Shown here: positions 37,776 to 46,292 of the stretch, piece after piece
Position numbering within the stretch: position 1 is the first letter of the stretch
Layout of the letters: every line of letters begins with the position of its first letter
Assembly: GCA_003640645.1 (NCBI GenBank)
Contig: QGHH01000014.1
Coordinates: 1 to 64,000, forward strand
Direction: 5' to 3'
Source: Fredinandcohnia aciditolerans
GTDB taxonomy: Bacteria > Bacillota > Bacilli > Bacillales > Bacillaceae_L
DNA: 64,000 bases
Notes under the pieces: model-generated
Told to the model about the DNA's origin: nothing
The model's input: the letters and a program-made list of their open reading frames with translations, nothing else
The model's database searches: none
Made by a program: the position numbers and the translations under genes

Positions 37776-37943
37776 TAGGGAGTTTAGGGGTATGATCTAG
37801 ATGTATTTATAGAATACCCGAATAATGTAATTTTAAACGTTCTATTGATATTTTAATCAAAGCATTTTCGTTTGTAAAAACATGTTGTAAATTGATATTA
37901 TTAAAGAAGGCAATATAATTTTCTTTGTGGAGGAGTGTTTTAG

Positions 37944-38381
37944 ATGGAAGTAGATTTCAATCTGTTTATGAATGATATAGTAACAACAGCTCGTAAAGAA
38001 ATTACGGAAGCTGGCTACCAAGAGTTAAAAACACCTGAAGAGGTTGAGGAAGCACTTAGCAAAAAAGGTACTACATTAGTAATGGTTAACTCAGTTTGTG
38101 GGTGTGCAGGTGGAATCGCAAGGCCAGCGGCAGCACATTCAATCCATTATGATAAGCGCCCAGATCAATTAGTGACCGTGTTTGCTGGTCAAGATAAAGC
38201 TGCAACTGAAAAAGCAAGATCTTATTTTGAAGGGTATCCGCCATCATCACCATCATTTGCATTATTAAAAGATGGTAAGGTTGTAAGAATGATTGAGCGT
38301 CACGAAATTGAAGGACATGAACCAATGGATGTAATCAATAAATTACAGGATTCCTTTGAAGAATATTGTGAAGAAGTATAA
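37944..38381 (+). CDS. brxB: Bacilliredoxin BrxB (YqiW)
   Basis: 145 residues, thioredoxin-like BrxA/BrxB family with the CGC active site in [16 protein letters not shown] near residue 52. It removes bacillithiol from oxidised proteins, implying a bacillithiol-using cell. TGGAGGAGTG precedes ATG. Position between meaB and artP corresponds to yqiW in B. subtilis. Followed by a strong terminator. Confidence 0.95.
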   Translation: MEVDFNLFMNDIVTTARKEITEAGYQELKTPEEVEEALSKKGTTLVMVNSVCGCAGGIARPAAAHSIHYDKRPDQLVTVFAGQDKAATEKARSYFEGYPPSSPSFALLKDGKVVRMIERHEIEGHEPMDVINKLQDSFEEYCEEV

Positions 38382-38407
38382 GAAGCCTTACGGGCTTCTT
38401 TTTTTTG
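38380..38407 (+). terminator. Intrinsic terminator of brxB
   Basis: AGAAGCC, loop, GGGCTTCT, then T8. The rest of the 303-bp gap to artP (38408-38609) is AT-rich with no gene visible. Confidence 0.9.
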
Positions 38408-38609
38408 AAATAATTTAAATGTATGCATAAGATCGTTGATTCTTTATTGCTTTTCTACTTTAATTGTTTATATTAGTAAAGTGATTAGTTTGATTTATTG
38501 GAACGGCTTTAAAGTGTGAATAATCCCCTAATGCCCAATGTAAGTAGAATAATAATACGTTCGAAAAAATAATAGAATTATTAATCAATTATTATTTTTA
38601 AAAAACATA

Positions 38610-38637
38610 TTGTATATTTATGCAGATGTGTTAAAAT
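38610..38637 (+). promoter_or_regulatory. Sigma-A promoter of artPQR
   Basis: TTGTAT (38610-38615) and TAAAAT (38632-38637) are 16 bp apart, 48 bp before artP. I could not identify a convincing ArgR box by eye. Confidence 0.45.
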
Positions 38638-38684
38638 ACATTCTATCGAATAATTATAAAGAAATGACATAGGGGGAAAAAATA

Positions 38685-39470
38685 ATGAAAAAGTTTTTAC
38701 TAGTAACATTGTTTACTATTTTATCAATTGCATTTTTAGCAGCATGTGGGACAAGCGATGACAATGCAACTGGATCTGAAGAAGGAAAAGATGAGAAAAA
38801 GGTTTTAACAATGGGAACGTCTGCAGATTTTCCGCCATTTGAAACAATTGATGCAGCAACAGGAGAATATGTTGGGTTTGATATTGATTTAGCAAAAGCA
38901 ATTGCGGATAAACTAGGTTATGAGCTTAAAATTGAAAATATGGATTTCGGTGGACTAATAAGTGCATTACAATCAGAACGTCTTGATTTTATTATTTCTG
39001 GTATGTCAGCTACTGAAGAACGTAAGAAAAACGTTGATTTTTCGAATGAATACCATAAATCAGGAGAAATGTTTGTTACCTTAAAGGATTCAGATATTAA
39101 AGCTTTTGAAGATTTGGATGGTAAAACTATTGGAGTTCAATTAGGTACCATTCAAGAAGAAGGGGCTAAAAAAATTAAAGAAGAAACACTAAAAAATATT
39201 GAATTCTCAGCATTAAATAAAGCGCCAGAACTAATTCAAGAGTTAAAAGCAGGTAGAATCGATGCAGTATATTTAGATAAAACTGTTGCTGTTGGATTCA
39301 TTGAAGAACTTGACCTAGCTGGATTTGACGACCCTACTGAGGCTTCACCAGGTATGGCGATTGCTTTCGCAAAAGGTGATGCGCTAGTAGATGAATTTAA
39401 TAAAGTATTAGAAGAAATGAAAGAGAACGGCGAATTAGAGAAACTTCAGAAACAATGGATAGAAGAATAG
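38685..39470 (+). CDS. artP: Arginine ABC transporter substrate-binding lipoprotein
   Basis: 261 residues. Lipoprotein signal with lipobox LAAC, Cys21 as the lipidated residue. Solute-binding family 3 fold: GTSADFPPFE, GFDIDLAKAIADKLGYEL, ERKKNVDFSNEY. Delivers a basic amino acid, probably arginine, to ArtQ. Corresponds to YqiX. GGGGGAAAAAATA precedes ATG. Confidence 0.93.
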   Translation: MKKFLLVTLFTILSIAFLAACGTSDDNATGSEEGKDEKKVLTMGTSADFPPFETIDAATGEYVGFDIDLAKAIADKLGYELKIENMDFGGLISALQSERLDFIISGMSATEERKKNVDFSNEYHKSGEMFVTLKDSDIKAFEDLDGKTIGVQLGTIQEEGAKKIKEETLKNIEFSALNKAPELIQELKAGRIDAVYLDKTVAVGFIEELDLAGFDDPTEASPGMAIAFAKGDALVDEFNKVLEEMKENGELEKLQKQWIEE

Positions 39471-39503
39471 GTCAAAATTTTTGGTAGAAATGAGGTGTAA
39501 GGC

Positions 39504-40169
39504 ATGGGTTTGGATATTGATTTCTCCGGAATCCTGCCTTCAATTCCGTTTATACTAGAAGGAATCGGTATTACGGTTTCATTTGCACTAGTATCGGCAA
39601 TTTTAGGTTTAATTCTCGGGACAATATTAGCGGTTTTTAAAATAAGCAAAGTTTCATTTTTAAAGTGGTTTGCGGATATTTACACATCTATTTTTAGAGG
39701 TACACCACTTATCCTTCAATTGGTTCTAATTTATTTTGCAGTTCCACAGCTATTTCAATATGATATTGATAAATTTGTAGCAGGAGTTTTGGCGTTCGGA
39801 TTAAATTCAGGTGCATATATTTCTGAAATCATTAGAGCAGGTATCCAGGCAGTTGACAAAGGCCAACAAGAAGCAGCAGAAGCGCTTGGAATTTCGTACC
39901 GACCAATGATGTTAGATATTATCCTGCCACAAGCAGTCAAAAATATTTTACCAGCACTCTTAAATGAATTTATTACCTTAACGAAGGAATCTGCAATTGT
40001 AAGTACAATTGGATTATTGGATATTATGAGACGGGCTCAAGTTGTCGGAGCTAACACATTCCGCTATTTTGAACCATTATTAATTGCTGGTCTAGTCTAT
40101 TGGATTATCGTTACAATCCTCACATTCCTAGGCGGAAGACTTGAGAGGAGGTTGCGTCGTAGTGAGTAA
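39504..40169 (+). CDS. artQ: Arginine ABC transporter permease
   Basis: 221 residues, His/Glu/Gln/Arg/opine-type permease with about five membrane helices and the EAA loop [45 protein letters not shown] precedes the ATG. Overlaps artR. Corresponds to YqiY. Confidence 0.95.
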   Translation: MGLDIDFSGILPSIPFILEGIGITVSFALVSAILGLILGTILAVFKISKVSFLKWFADIYTSIFRGTPLILQLVLIYFAVPQLFQYDIDKFVAGVLAFGLNSGAYISEIIRAGIQAVDKGQQEAAEALGISYRPMMLDIILPQAVKNILPALLNEFITLTKESAIVSTIGLLDIMRRAQVVGANTFRYFEPLLIAGLVYWIIVTILTFLGGRLERRLRRSE

Positions 40170-40896
40170 TGATCATATCAGAGTAGAAGGTCTTCATAAA
40201 TCTTTTGGCAAACTGAATGTGTTAAAAGGGATTACGACCACCTTTAAACAAGGAGAGGTTGTAGCGATTATTGGTCCTTCTGGGTCTGGGAAATCCACAT
40301 TTCTTAGATGTTTAAATTTACTTGAAAAACCGACACAGGGACAGATTTGGGTTGGTCAAGATGAGATCACAAATTCAAAAACGAATATTACGAAGGTTCG
40401 TGAGCATATCGGAATGGTGTTCCAGCATTTCCACCTGTTCCCACATAAGACAGTCCTACAAAATCTCACATATGCACCAATGAAGGTAAGAGGGCTTTCC
40501 AAGAATGAGGCGGAAAGTAAGGCTATGGAATTGTTAAAACAGGTTGGCTTATCTGAAAAGGCCAATGAATATCCAAATCGCCTTTCTGGTGGTCAAAAAC
40601 AAAGGGTAGCAATCGCAAGAGCGTTAGCCATGGAACCTGAAATAATGTTATTCGACGAGCCAACTTCAGCACTTGATCCTGAGATGGTCAAAGAGGTTCT
40701 TACTGTTATGAAAGGATTGGCTCATACAGGGATGACGATGTTAATTGTTACCCACGAAATGGGCTTTGCTCGCGAAGTAGCAGATAAGGTACTCTTTATG
40801 GATGATGGAGTCATCGTTGAAGAAACAACTCCAAATGAGTTTTTCACAAATCCAAATAGCAAACGTGCGCAGGACTTCTTAGAAAAGGTTCTATAA
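40162..40896 (+). CDS. artR: Arginine ABC transporter ATP-binding protein
   Basis: 244 residues from GTG 40162, 10 nt after GGAGG. Walker [11 protein letters not shown]-loop FQHFHLFPH, signature [15 protein letters not shown], Walker [13 protein letters not shown], switch His in TVTHE-like IVTHEMG. Energises ArtPQ uptake. Corresponds to YqiZ; ends at a terminator. Confidence 0.96.
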   Translation: MSNDHIRVEGLHKSFGKLNVLKGITTTFKQGEVVAIIGPSGSGKSTFLRCLNLLEKPTQGQIWVGQDEITNSKTNITKVREHIGMVFQHFHLFPHKTVLQNLTYAPMKVRGLSKNEAESKAMELLKQVGLSEKANEYPNRLSGGQKQRVAIARALAMEPEIMLFDEPTSALDPEMVKEVLTVMKGLAHTGMTMLIVTHEMGFAREVADKVLFMDDGVIVEETTPNEFFTNPNSKRAQDFLEKVL

Positions 40897-40928
40897 AAAG
40901 AATGATCGACGTGATCATTCTTTTTTTC
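40895..40928 (+). terminator. Intrinsic terminator of artPQR
   Basis: AAAGAATGATC and GATCATTCTTT form a long stem followed by T7. Confidence 0.9.
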
Positions 40929-41021
40929 GTTTATTAAGTATAGTAAGATTAGTAAATGTGTTTTGTTTTTCCTCTATTTAACAATATAATAAATTTATTA
41001 TGGATTTTTAGGAGCCGATTT

Positions 41022-41975
41022 ATGTTTAAAATAGGTTATCGAACATTAAAAACAGCTATAGGTACAACAATATCTATATCAATCGCAAAACTAATTGGAC
41101 TAGATAGTTTTGCATCTGCTGGAATTCTAACGATTTTATGTATTAAAGTAACAAGAAAAAAATCGTTGGAAAGTTCATGGGAGCGATTTGTTGCGTGTGT
41201 AGTTGGAATCATATTTTCGTCTGTATTCTTCGAGGGTATAGGCTATCATCCATTAACCATTGGGTTATTACTGCTATTTTTTATCCCTACTGTCGTTATT
41301 CTAAAAGCAAAAGATGGAATCGTAACAAGTATCGTTATTATTTTACATATATTTTCAGCGGGTAATGTAACATTGAATTTAATTGTTAATGAACTAGGGT
41401 TAATTATCATTGGTATTGGAGTTGCGCTATTTGTAAATCTATATATGCCAAGTGTTGACAAACAACTTAAGGCATACCAACAAGAAATTGAAATTCTATT
41501 TGGAAATATTTTAAATGAAATGGTCCATTATCTTCGAACAGGCGATAGTATTTGGGATGGTCGGGAGATAACTGCTGTTGAGGAATTATTAAAAAAAGCG
41601 AAAAGCATTGCATATAGAGATGTTGAAAATAATTTAATGAGGGATGAAAATTTATATTATACCTATTTCGAAATGCGAGAAAGGCAGTTCGAGATTCTGC
41701 AAAGAATGTTACCTACTATTACTTCAATGACTCAGTCGGTGGAGCAGGGGAAGATGGTTGCCGATTTTATTATGGAGGTGAGCCAGTCCATTCATCCTGG
41801 AAACACGGCTATTGTATTTTTGAAGAAACTAGAATCTATGCGTAAAGAGTTTAGAGAAATGCCATTGCCAGTAACTCGAGAGGAGTTTGAGACAAGAGCT
41901 GCTCTCTTTCAATTTATAAAAGAAATGGAAGAGTATTTAATCATAAAAAGACTATTCAAGGGTTTGCCAACCTAA
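41022..41975 (+). CDS. yqjA: Aromatic acid exporter-like membrane protein YqjA
   Basis: 317 residues. N-terminal half has about four to five membrane helices of the ArAE/FusC type (DUF939); the C-terminal half (from about 150) is a cytoplasmic helical domain. ATG at 41022 follows TAGGAGCC and starts MFKIGYRTLKTAIGTT, the family N-terminus. Substrate unknown. Same place as B. subtilis yqjA. Confidence 0.88.
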   Translation: MFKIGYRTLKTAIGTTISISIAKLIGLDSFASAGILTILCIKVTRKKSLESSWERFVACVVGIIFSSVFFEGIGYHPLTIGLLLLFFIPTVVILKAKDGIVTSIVIILHIFSAGNVTLNLIVNELGLIIIGIGVALFVNLYMPSVDKQLKAYQQEIEILFGNILNEMVHYLRTGDSIWDGREITAVEELLKKAKSIAYRDVENNLMRDENLYYTYFEMRERQFEILQRMLPTITSMTQSVEQGKMVADFIMEVSQSIHPGNTAIVFLKKLESMRKEFREMPLPVTREEFETRAALFQFIKEMEEYLIIKRLFKGLPT

Positions 41976-41982
41976 TTTTATA

Positions 41983-42019
41983 ACGTGTAAAGGTGACCAA
42001 AATGGTCACCTCCACGTTG
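41983..42019. terminator. Hairpin between convergent yqjA and prli42
   Basis: AGGTGACCA and TGGTCACCT form a perfect 9-bp stem with loop AAA; AACGTG/CACGTT extend it outward with a bulge. No clear T run on either side, so terminator role is only likely from position. Confidence 0.55.
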
Positions 42020-42051
42020 TTTAAAAAACATGCAACACTTAAATGTTTGAA

Positions 42052-42144
42052 TTAAAACCACATACCTACGCCTGCTAAGAGGGTAGTAATTAGCATTACT
42101 CCAATCATTAAATATACAACAATCTTTTGTGTTTTACGGGACAT
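42052..42144 (-). CDS. prli42: Stressosome-associated miniprotein Prli42
   Basis: A 30-residue protein: basic start MSRKTQKIV followed by one membrane helix (VVYLMIGVMLITTLLAGVGMWF). Size, Lys-rich N-terminus and single helix match the Prli42 family, which in Listeria anchors the stressosome to the membrane. GGGAG lies 9 nt before the ATG at 42144. It is too short for usual ORF cut-offs. Identity is by pattern and by recalled position after yqjA in Bacillus. Confidence 0.8.
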   Translation of the reverse strand: MSRKTQKIVVYLMIGVMLITTLLAGVGMWF

Positions 42145-42305
42145 GTCATTTACTCCCTTCTGCTTACATACTTATTTATAAATATTTTACCTTGAAAAAC
42201 CAACTTGGACAACCATTATGTATTATTCATTATAACTGAAAATACACAATTTTTTATGAGTTCATGCTACAATATAGTTATTATATGAAACGCTTACAAT
42301 TATTG

Positions 42306-42319
42306 AGCGAGCGCTCGCT
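42306..42319. promoter_or_regulatory. Perfect 14-bp palindrome before mce
   Basis: AGCGAGCGCTCGCT is self-complementary and lies directly before the GAGGAG site of mce. It is unusually GC-rich for the region. It could be a TetR-type operator or a hairpin near the ribosome binding site. Confidence 0.45.
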
Positions 42320-42333
42320 TGAGGAGTGAAAAC

Positions 42334-42756
42334 ATGATAAAAAAAATAGACCATATTGGAATTGCTGTCTCATCGATTGAAAATTCCCTCCCATTTTACA
42401 CAAATATTCTTAATCTCCAATTAGAAGGCATTGAAGAAGTAGAATCAGAGAACGTAAAAGTTGCTTTCATAAATATTGGAGAATCGAAGCTTGAACTATT
42501 GGAGCCTCTTTCACCAGAAAGTCCAATTTCCAAATTTATAGAAAAACGTGGCGAAGGAATTCATCACGTTGCCTTAGGTGTGTCATCGATTGAAGCCCGC
42601 ATCCAAGATATGAAGGAAAATGGTATTCGAATGCTTGCCGATGAGCCAAAGCTAGGTGCAGGCGGTGCAAAAATTGCATTTATGCATCCAAAATCAACAG
42701 GTAGTGTCTTATATGAGCTTTGTGAGAAACATAGTAAAGGGGAAACGAACAAATGA
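42334..42756 (+). CDS. mce: Methylmalonyl-CoA epimerase
   Basis: 140 residues, VOC (glyoxalase-like) fold: KIDHIGIAVSSIE with the metal His, KLELLEP, and GIHHVALGV with second His; C-terminal Glu in VLYELCEK. Converts (S)- to (R)-methylmalonyl-CoA, the MutAB substrate. ATG 42334 lies 8 nt after GAGGAG. Corresponds to yqjC. Overlaps the carboxyltransferase by 4 nt. Confidence 0.93.
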   Translation: MIKKIDHIGIAVSSIENSLPFYTNILNLQLEGIEEVESENVKVAFINIGESKLELLEPLSPESPISKFIEKRGEGIHHVALGVSSIEARIQDMKENGIRMLADEPKLGAGGAKIAFMHPKSTGSVLYELCEKHSKGETNK

Positions 42757-44303
42757 TAGATATTTATGAAAAAATTAATGAACTTTATGATCGCCGTCGT
42801 GAAGTTGAATTAGGTGGCGGAGATGAAAAAATAGACAAACAACATGAAAAAGGAAAATTAACTGCACGAGAACGTATCGACTTATTACTTGATAAAGGAA
42901 CCTTCGTAGAATTAAATCCTTTTATTGAACACCGCAGCACAGACTTTGGCTTAGAAGATAAAAAAGGACCTGGGGACGGGGTTGTAACAGGCTACGGAAA
43001 AATAAATGGCAGACCGGTCTATTTGTTTTCACAGGATTTTACGGTGTTTGGTGGTGCACTGGGAGAAATGCATGCAAAGAAAATCGCGAATGTGATGGAT
43101 CTAGCTGCTAAAAATGGGGCACCTTTCATTGGCCTAAATGATTCGGGTGGTGCAAGAATCCAAGAGGGAGTCGTTTCTCTTGATGGATATGGTCACATTT
43201 TTTATCGGAATGCAATATACTCTGGAGTTATCCCTCAAATATCGGTGATTATGGGACCATGTGCGGGTGGTGCTGTGTATTCTCCTGCGATTACTGATTT
43301 TGTATTCATGGTTGAAAAGACGTCTCAAATGTTTATTACAGGGCCGAAAGTTATTGAAACTGTAACGGGTGAGAAAATAAGCTCGGAGGATTTAGGTGGG
43401 GCAAACGTACATAATTCGATTAGTGGGAACGCCCATTTTTCAGGTAAGACCGAAGAAGAGGTATTACAACAGGTGAGGGCTTTAGTGAGCTATCTTCCCC
43501 AAAATAATGAAGAAAAGGCTCCAATACTACCAGTTGAGGATAACGATGATTATAGACCCGACTTAACAGAAATCATTCCATTCGATGCAGTCAGACCCTA
43601 TGATGTTCGAAAAGTGATCGAGCAAGTAGTCGATGCCGATACATTTATGGAGGTTCATAAAGATTTTGCGAAGAATATTGTTGTCGGGTTTGCAAGAGTA
43701 AAAGGGGAAGTTGTAGGGTTAGTATGTAACCAACCTAAATACATGGCAGGTGGACTTGATATTGATTCATCTGATAAAGCCTCACGATTCATTCGTTTTT
43801 GTGATTCCTTCAATATCCCACTTATTACATTTGAGGATGTGACAGGGTTCTTCCCAGGGGTAAAACAAGAACATGGAGGAATTATCCGCCACGGAGCAAA
43901 GATTTTATATGCCTACTCAGAAGCAACGGTACCTAAGTTAACTGTCATTCTTAGAAAGGCATATGGAGGGGCTTATGTCGCACTAAACAGTAAATCAATC
44001 GGTGCTGATTTAGTTTTTGCATGGCCTAATGCTGAAATTGCAGTAATGGGTCCTCAGGGCGCAGCTAATATTATTTTTGCACGTGAAATCAATGATAGTG
44101 ATAATCCTGAACAGACACGTGAGCAAAAGATCGAAGAATATCGCGAAAAATTTGCCAATCCATATGTAGCAGCAAGCCAAGGGATGGTGGACGACGTCAT
44201 CGATCCTCGAGAAACAAGAATTAAAATCATCCAAGCCTTAGAAATGCTACGAAACAAAAAAGAAACTCGCCCTAATAAGAAGCATGGGAATATTCCGTTA
44301 TAA
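42753..44303 (+). CDS. yqjD: Acyl-CoA carboxylase carboxyltransferase subunit (propionyl-CoA carboxylase beta-like)
   Basis: 516 residues, both carboxyltransferase halves: N-terminal crotonase-like domain with KGKLTARERIDLLLDKGTF and GPCAGGAVYSPAITDF; C-terminal domain with FFPGVKQEHGGIIRHGAKILYAYSEATVPK and RKAYGGAYVAL. It should transfer carboxyl between biotin and propionyl-CoA. No biotin carboxylase, biotin carrier or decarboxylase membrane subunit is adjacent. Coupled to mce (ATGA overlap), supporting a methylmalonyl-CoA role. Confidence 0.93.
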   Translation: MIDIYEKINELYDRRREVELGGGDEKIDKQHEKGKLTARERIDLLLDKGTFVELNPFIEHRSTDFGLEDKKGPGDGVVTGYGKINGRPVYLFSQDFTVFGGALGEMHAKKIANVMDLAAKNGAPFIGLNDSGGARIQEGVVSLDGYGHIFYRNAIYSGVIPQISVIMGPCAGGAVYSPAITDFVFMVEKTSQMFITGPKVIETVTGEKISSEDLGGANVHNSISGNAHFSGKTEEEVLQQVRALVSYLPQNNEEKAPILPVEDNDDYRPDLTEIIPFDAVRPYDVRKVIEQVVDADTFMEVHKDFAKNIVVGFARVKGEVVGLVCNQPKYMAGGLDIDSSDKASRFIRFCDSFNIPLITFEDVTGFFPGVKQEHGGIIRHGAKILYAYSEATVPKLTVILRKAYGGAYVALNSKSIGADLVFAWPNAEIAVMGPQGAANIIFAREINDSDNPEQTREQKIEEYREKFANPYVAASQGMVDDVIDPRETRIKIIQALEMLRNKKETRPNKKHGNIPL

Positions 44304-44388
44304 TTCAACAATTTGATTTTTGGAGATAATATGATAGGCTAAAATTATTAACTTATTCATTAACCTATTCATCTTGGAGGTACATAGT

Positions 44389-45507
44389 ATGATTAATCAG
44401 GACAGACTTGTTAATGAGTTTTTAGAGCTCGTACAAGTAGACTCAGAAACAAAATTCGAAACAGAAATTGCGAAGGTTCTAAAAGAAAAATTCACTGCGT
44501 TAGGTGTCCACGTTGTAGAGGATGATACCACTAGCCAAACAGGACATGGTGCAGGGAATTTAATATGTACTCTTGAAGCCACAAAAAATGATGTGGATCC
44601 GATTTACTTTACTTCTCATATGGATACAGTTGTCCCTGGTAAAGGAATTAAACCTTCTATCAAGGATGGTTATATTGTTTCGGACGGAACAACGATTTTA
44701 GGCGCAGATGATAAAGCAGGTCTTGCTGCTATGTTTGAAGCAATCCGTGTTCTAAAAGAAAATCAAATTCCGCACGGTACAATTGAATTTATTATTACTG
44801 TAGGTGAGGAATCTGGTCTTGTCGGCGCTAAAGCATTAGACCGCTCGAAGATTACTGCCAAATACGGATATGCACTTGATAGTGACGGAAAAGTTGGAGA
44901 TATTGTTGTTGCTGCACCTACACAAGCTAAGGTAAGAGCAACAATCATCGGAAAAACAGCTCATGCAGGTGTCGCACCTGAAAAAGGTGTTTCTGCAATT
45001 ACGATGGCAGCAAAAGCCATTGCAAAGATGCCTCTAGGACGAATCGATGAAGAAACTACTGCTAATATTGGGCGTTTTGAAGGGGGTACACAAACAAATA
45101 TTGTTTGTGACCATGTTGAAATTTTAGCTGAGGCACGTTCTCTAGTGACAGAAAAGATGGAAGCACAAGTTCAGAAAATGAAAGCAGCTTTTGAATCTGT
45201 TGCAGCCGATATGGGTGGTAGAGCTGAGGTTGAAATTACAGTTATGTATCCAGGATTCAAATTTGCAGATGGGGACCATGTTGTCGAGGTTGCAAAACGA
45301 GCTGTAGCAAAAATTGGTCGTCAAAGCGCGCTCCAAAAAAGCGGTGGAGGCAGTGATGCCAATGTTATCGCAGGACATGGCATCCCTACTGTTAACCTTG
45401 CTGTAGGATATGAAGAAATTCACACAACAAATGAAAAAATGCCAGTAGAAGAACTAGTCAAAACCGCAGAACTTATCGTTGCGATTGTTGAAGAAGTTGC
45501 AAAATAA
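44389..45507 (+). CDS. yqjE: M20 family peptidase T-like protein YqjE
   Basis: 372 residues. Metal motifs SHMDTVVPG, GADDKAGLAAMFEA and TVGEESGLVGAKAL; dimerisation domain with KTAHAGVAPEKGVSA; C-terminal SGGGSDANVIAGHGIPTVNL. Probably a cytoplasmic aminotripeptidase-like dizinc enzyme. ATG 44389 follows TTGGAGG; the TTG at 44374 is part of that site. Confidence 0.9.
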   Translation: MINQDRLVNEFLELVQVDSETKFETEIAKVLKEKFTALGVHVVEDDTTSQTGHGAGNLICTLEATKNDVDPIYFTSHMDTVVPGKGIKPSIKDGYIVSDGTTILGADDKAGLAAMFEAIRVLKENQIPHGTIEFIITVGEESGLVGAKALDRSKITAKYGYALDSDGKVGDIVVAAPTQAKVRATIIGKTAHAGVAPEKGVSAITMAAKAIAKMPLGRIDEETTANIGRFEGGTQTNIVCDHVEILAEARSLVTEKMEAQVQKMKAAFESVAADMGGRAEVEITVMYPGFKFADGDHVVEVAKRAVAKIGRQSALQKSGGGSDANVIAGHGIPTVNLAVGYEEIHTTNEKMPVEELVKTAELIVAIVEEVAK

Positions 45508-45513
45508 CGTACT

Positions 45514-45559
45514 AAAAAAGTGGAATTCTCTCTTTGTTGAGGAGTTTCACTTTTTTATT
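45514..45559 (+). terminator. Intrinsic terminator of yqjE
   Basis: AAAAGTG...CTC and GAG...CACTTTTTT form an imperfect stem with a bulge, followed by T6. Confidence 0.75.
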
Positions 45560-45593
45560 TCCTTTCGATAACAGGTAAAGTATGATAGATATA

Positions 45594-45752
45594 GAATAAA
45601 GTTAAAGCCTCCGGCGGATGCCACGATTTTTCAGAGGTAGCTTTTCGATCCGAAAGATCAAAGACTATGAACGCCACATCCTGTGGCAACGTCTTTATGA
45701 CCCAGTTCCTGTGGGCCGGATAAATCGGATGCAAATAAGCCAAGGCGCATTA
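45594..45752 (+). repeat. Composite intergenic repeat, copy B (core only)
   Basis: Begins with the arm GAATAAAGTTAA and continues with the same core as copy A: GCCTCCGGCGGATGCCACGA, then AAAGAC/GTCTTT around GCCAC/GTGGC, then CCCA/TGGG. It ends GGCGCATTA, 18 nt before the CheW-like start. The left inverted-repeat module is absent. Confidence 0.85.
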
Positions 45753-45770
45753 GGTAGAGGTGAATGTTAG

Positions 45771-46232
45771 ATGGAAGACCAAAAAGTCGTTGTATTTTCA
45801 TCAGGGAATGAAGAATTTGGCATTCCTGTTTTAAAAGTCATTTCGATAGAAAGAGCCCAAAAGTTAAACGCTATTCCGCAAATGCCAACATTTTTGCTAG
45901 GTATGTTAACGATTCGTGATCAACTCATTCCAATTGTTGATGCAGGAATTATTTTATTTAATAAACCAACAACCCACACAGATAAAACGAAAATTATCGT
46001 TACTCAAACAGATTCATTATCAGTAGGATTACTTGTCGATGATGCGATAGAAATAATGGATATCCCAAAAACTCAATTGAAACAATTGAGTTTAACCTAC
46101 CAGCTTTCCCCATACATAACAGGAGTTGCGACCCTTGAGAATCGATTGATTACTTTACTCGAGGCGGATAAATTGTTGGATAGTCTTGAAGGATTTGATA
46201 TGATTGAGGATCACATTAAAAGTCACCAATAG
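45771..46232 (+). CDS. CheW-like domain protein
   Basis: 153 residues consisting of a single CheW domain: FSSGNEEFGIPVLKVISIER, FLLGMLTIRDQLIPIVDAG, GLLVDDAIEIMDI and YITGVATLENRLITLLEADKLL. CheW proteins couple chemoreceptors to CheA. No chemotaxis genes lie nearby, and the gene is not in this place in B. subtilis, so its partner is unknown. GAGGTG precedes ATG. It is downstream of a repeat and ends in its own terminator, forming a single-gene unit. Confidence 0.9.
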   Translation: MEDQKVVVFSSGNEEFGIPVLKVISIERAQKLNAIPQMPTFLLGMLTIRDQLIPIVDAGIILFNKPTTHTDKTKIIVTQTDSLSVGLLVDDAIEIMDIPKTQLKQLSLTYQLSPYITGVATLENRLITLLEADKLLDSLEGFDMIEDHIKSHQ

Positions 46233-46248
46233 AATTGGTGGCTTTTTC
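46221..46248 (+). terminator. Intrinsic terminator of the CheW-like gene
   Basis: CACCAAT (46224-46230) and ATTGGTG (46234-46240), then GCTTTTT; the stem includes the stop codon. Confidence 0.8.
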
Positions 46249-46292
46249 TATGATAAACTATATTTATGGATTATTAGTAGGAAGTGCAAATC

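Noticed and set aside
38540-38660. ArgR/AhrC operator before artP
   Set aside because: Expected from the pathway, but I could not see a sequence close enough to the ARG box consensus to report it.
42287-42299. Possible cre site TGAAACGCTTACA before mce
   Set aside because: One base short of the cre spacing; the right half matches but the left does not align.
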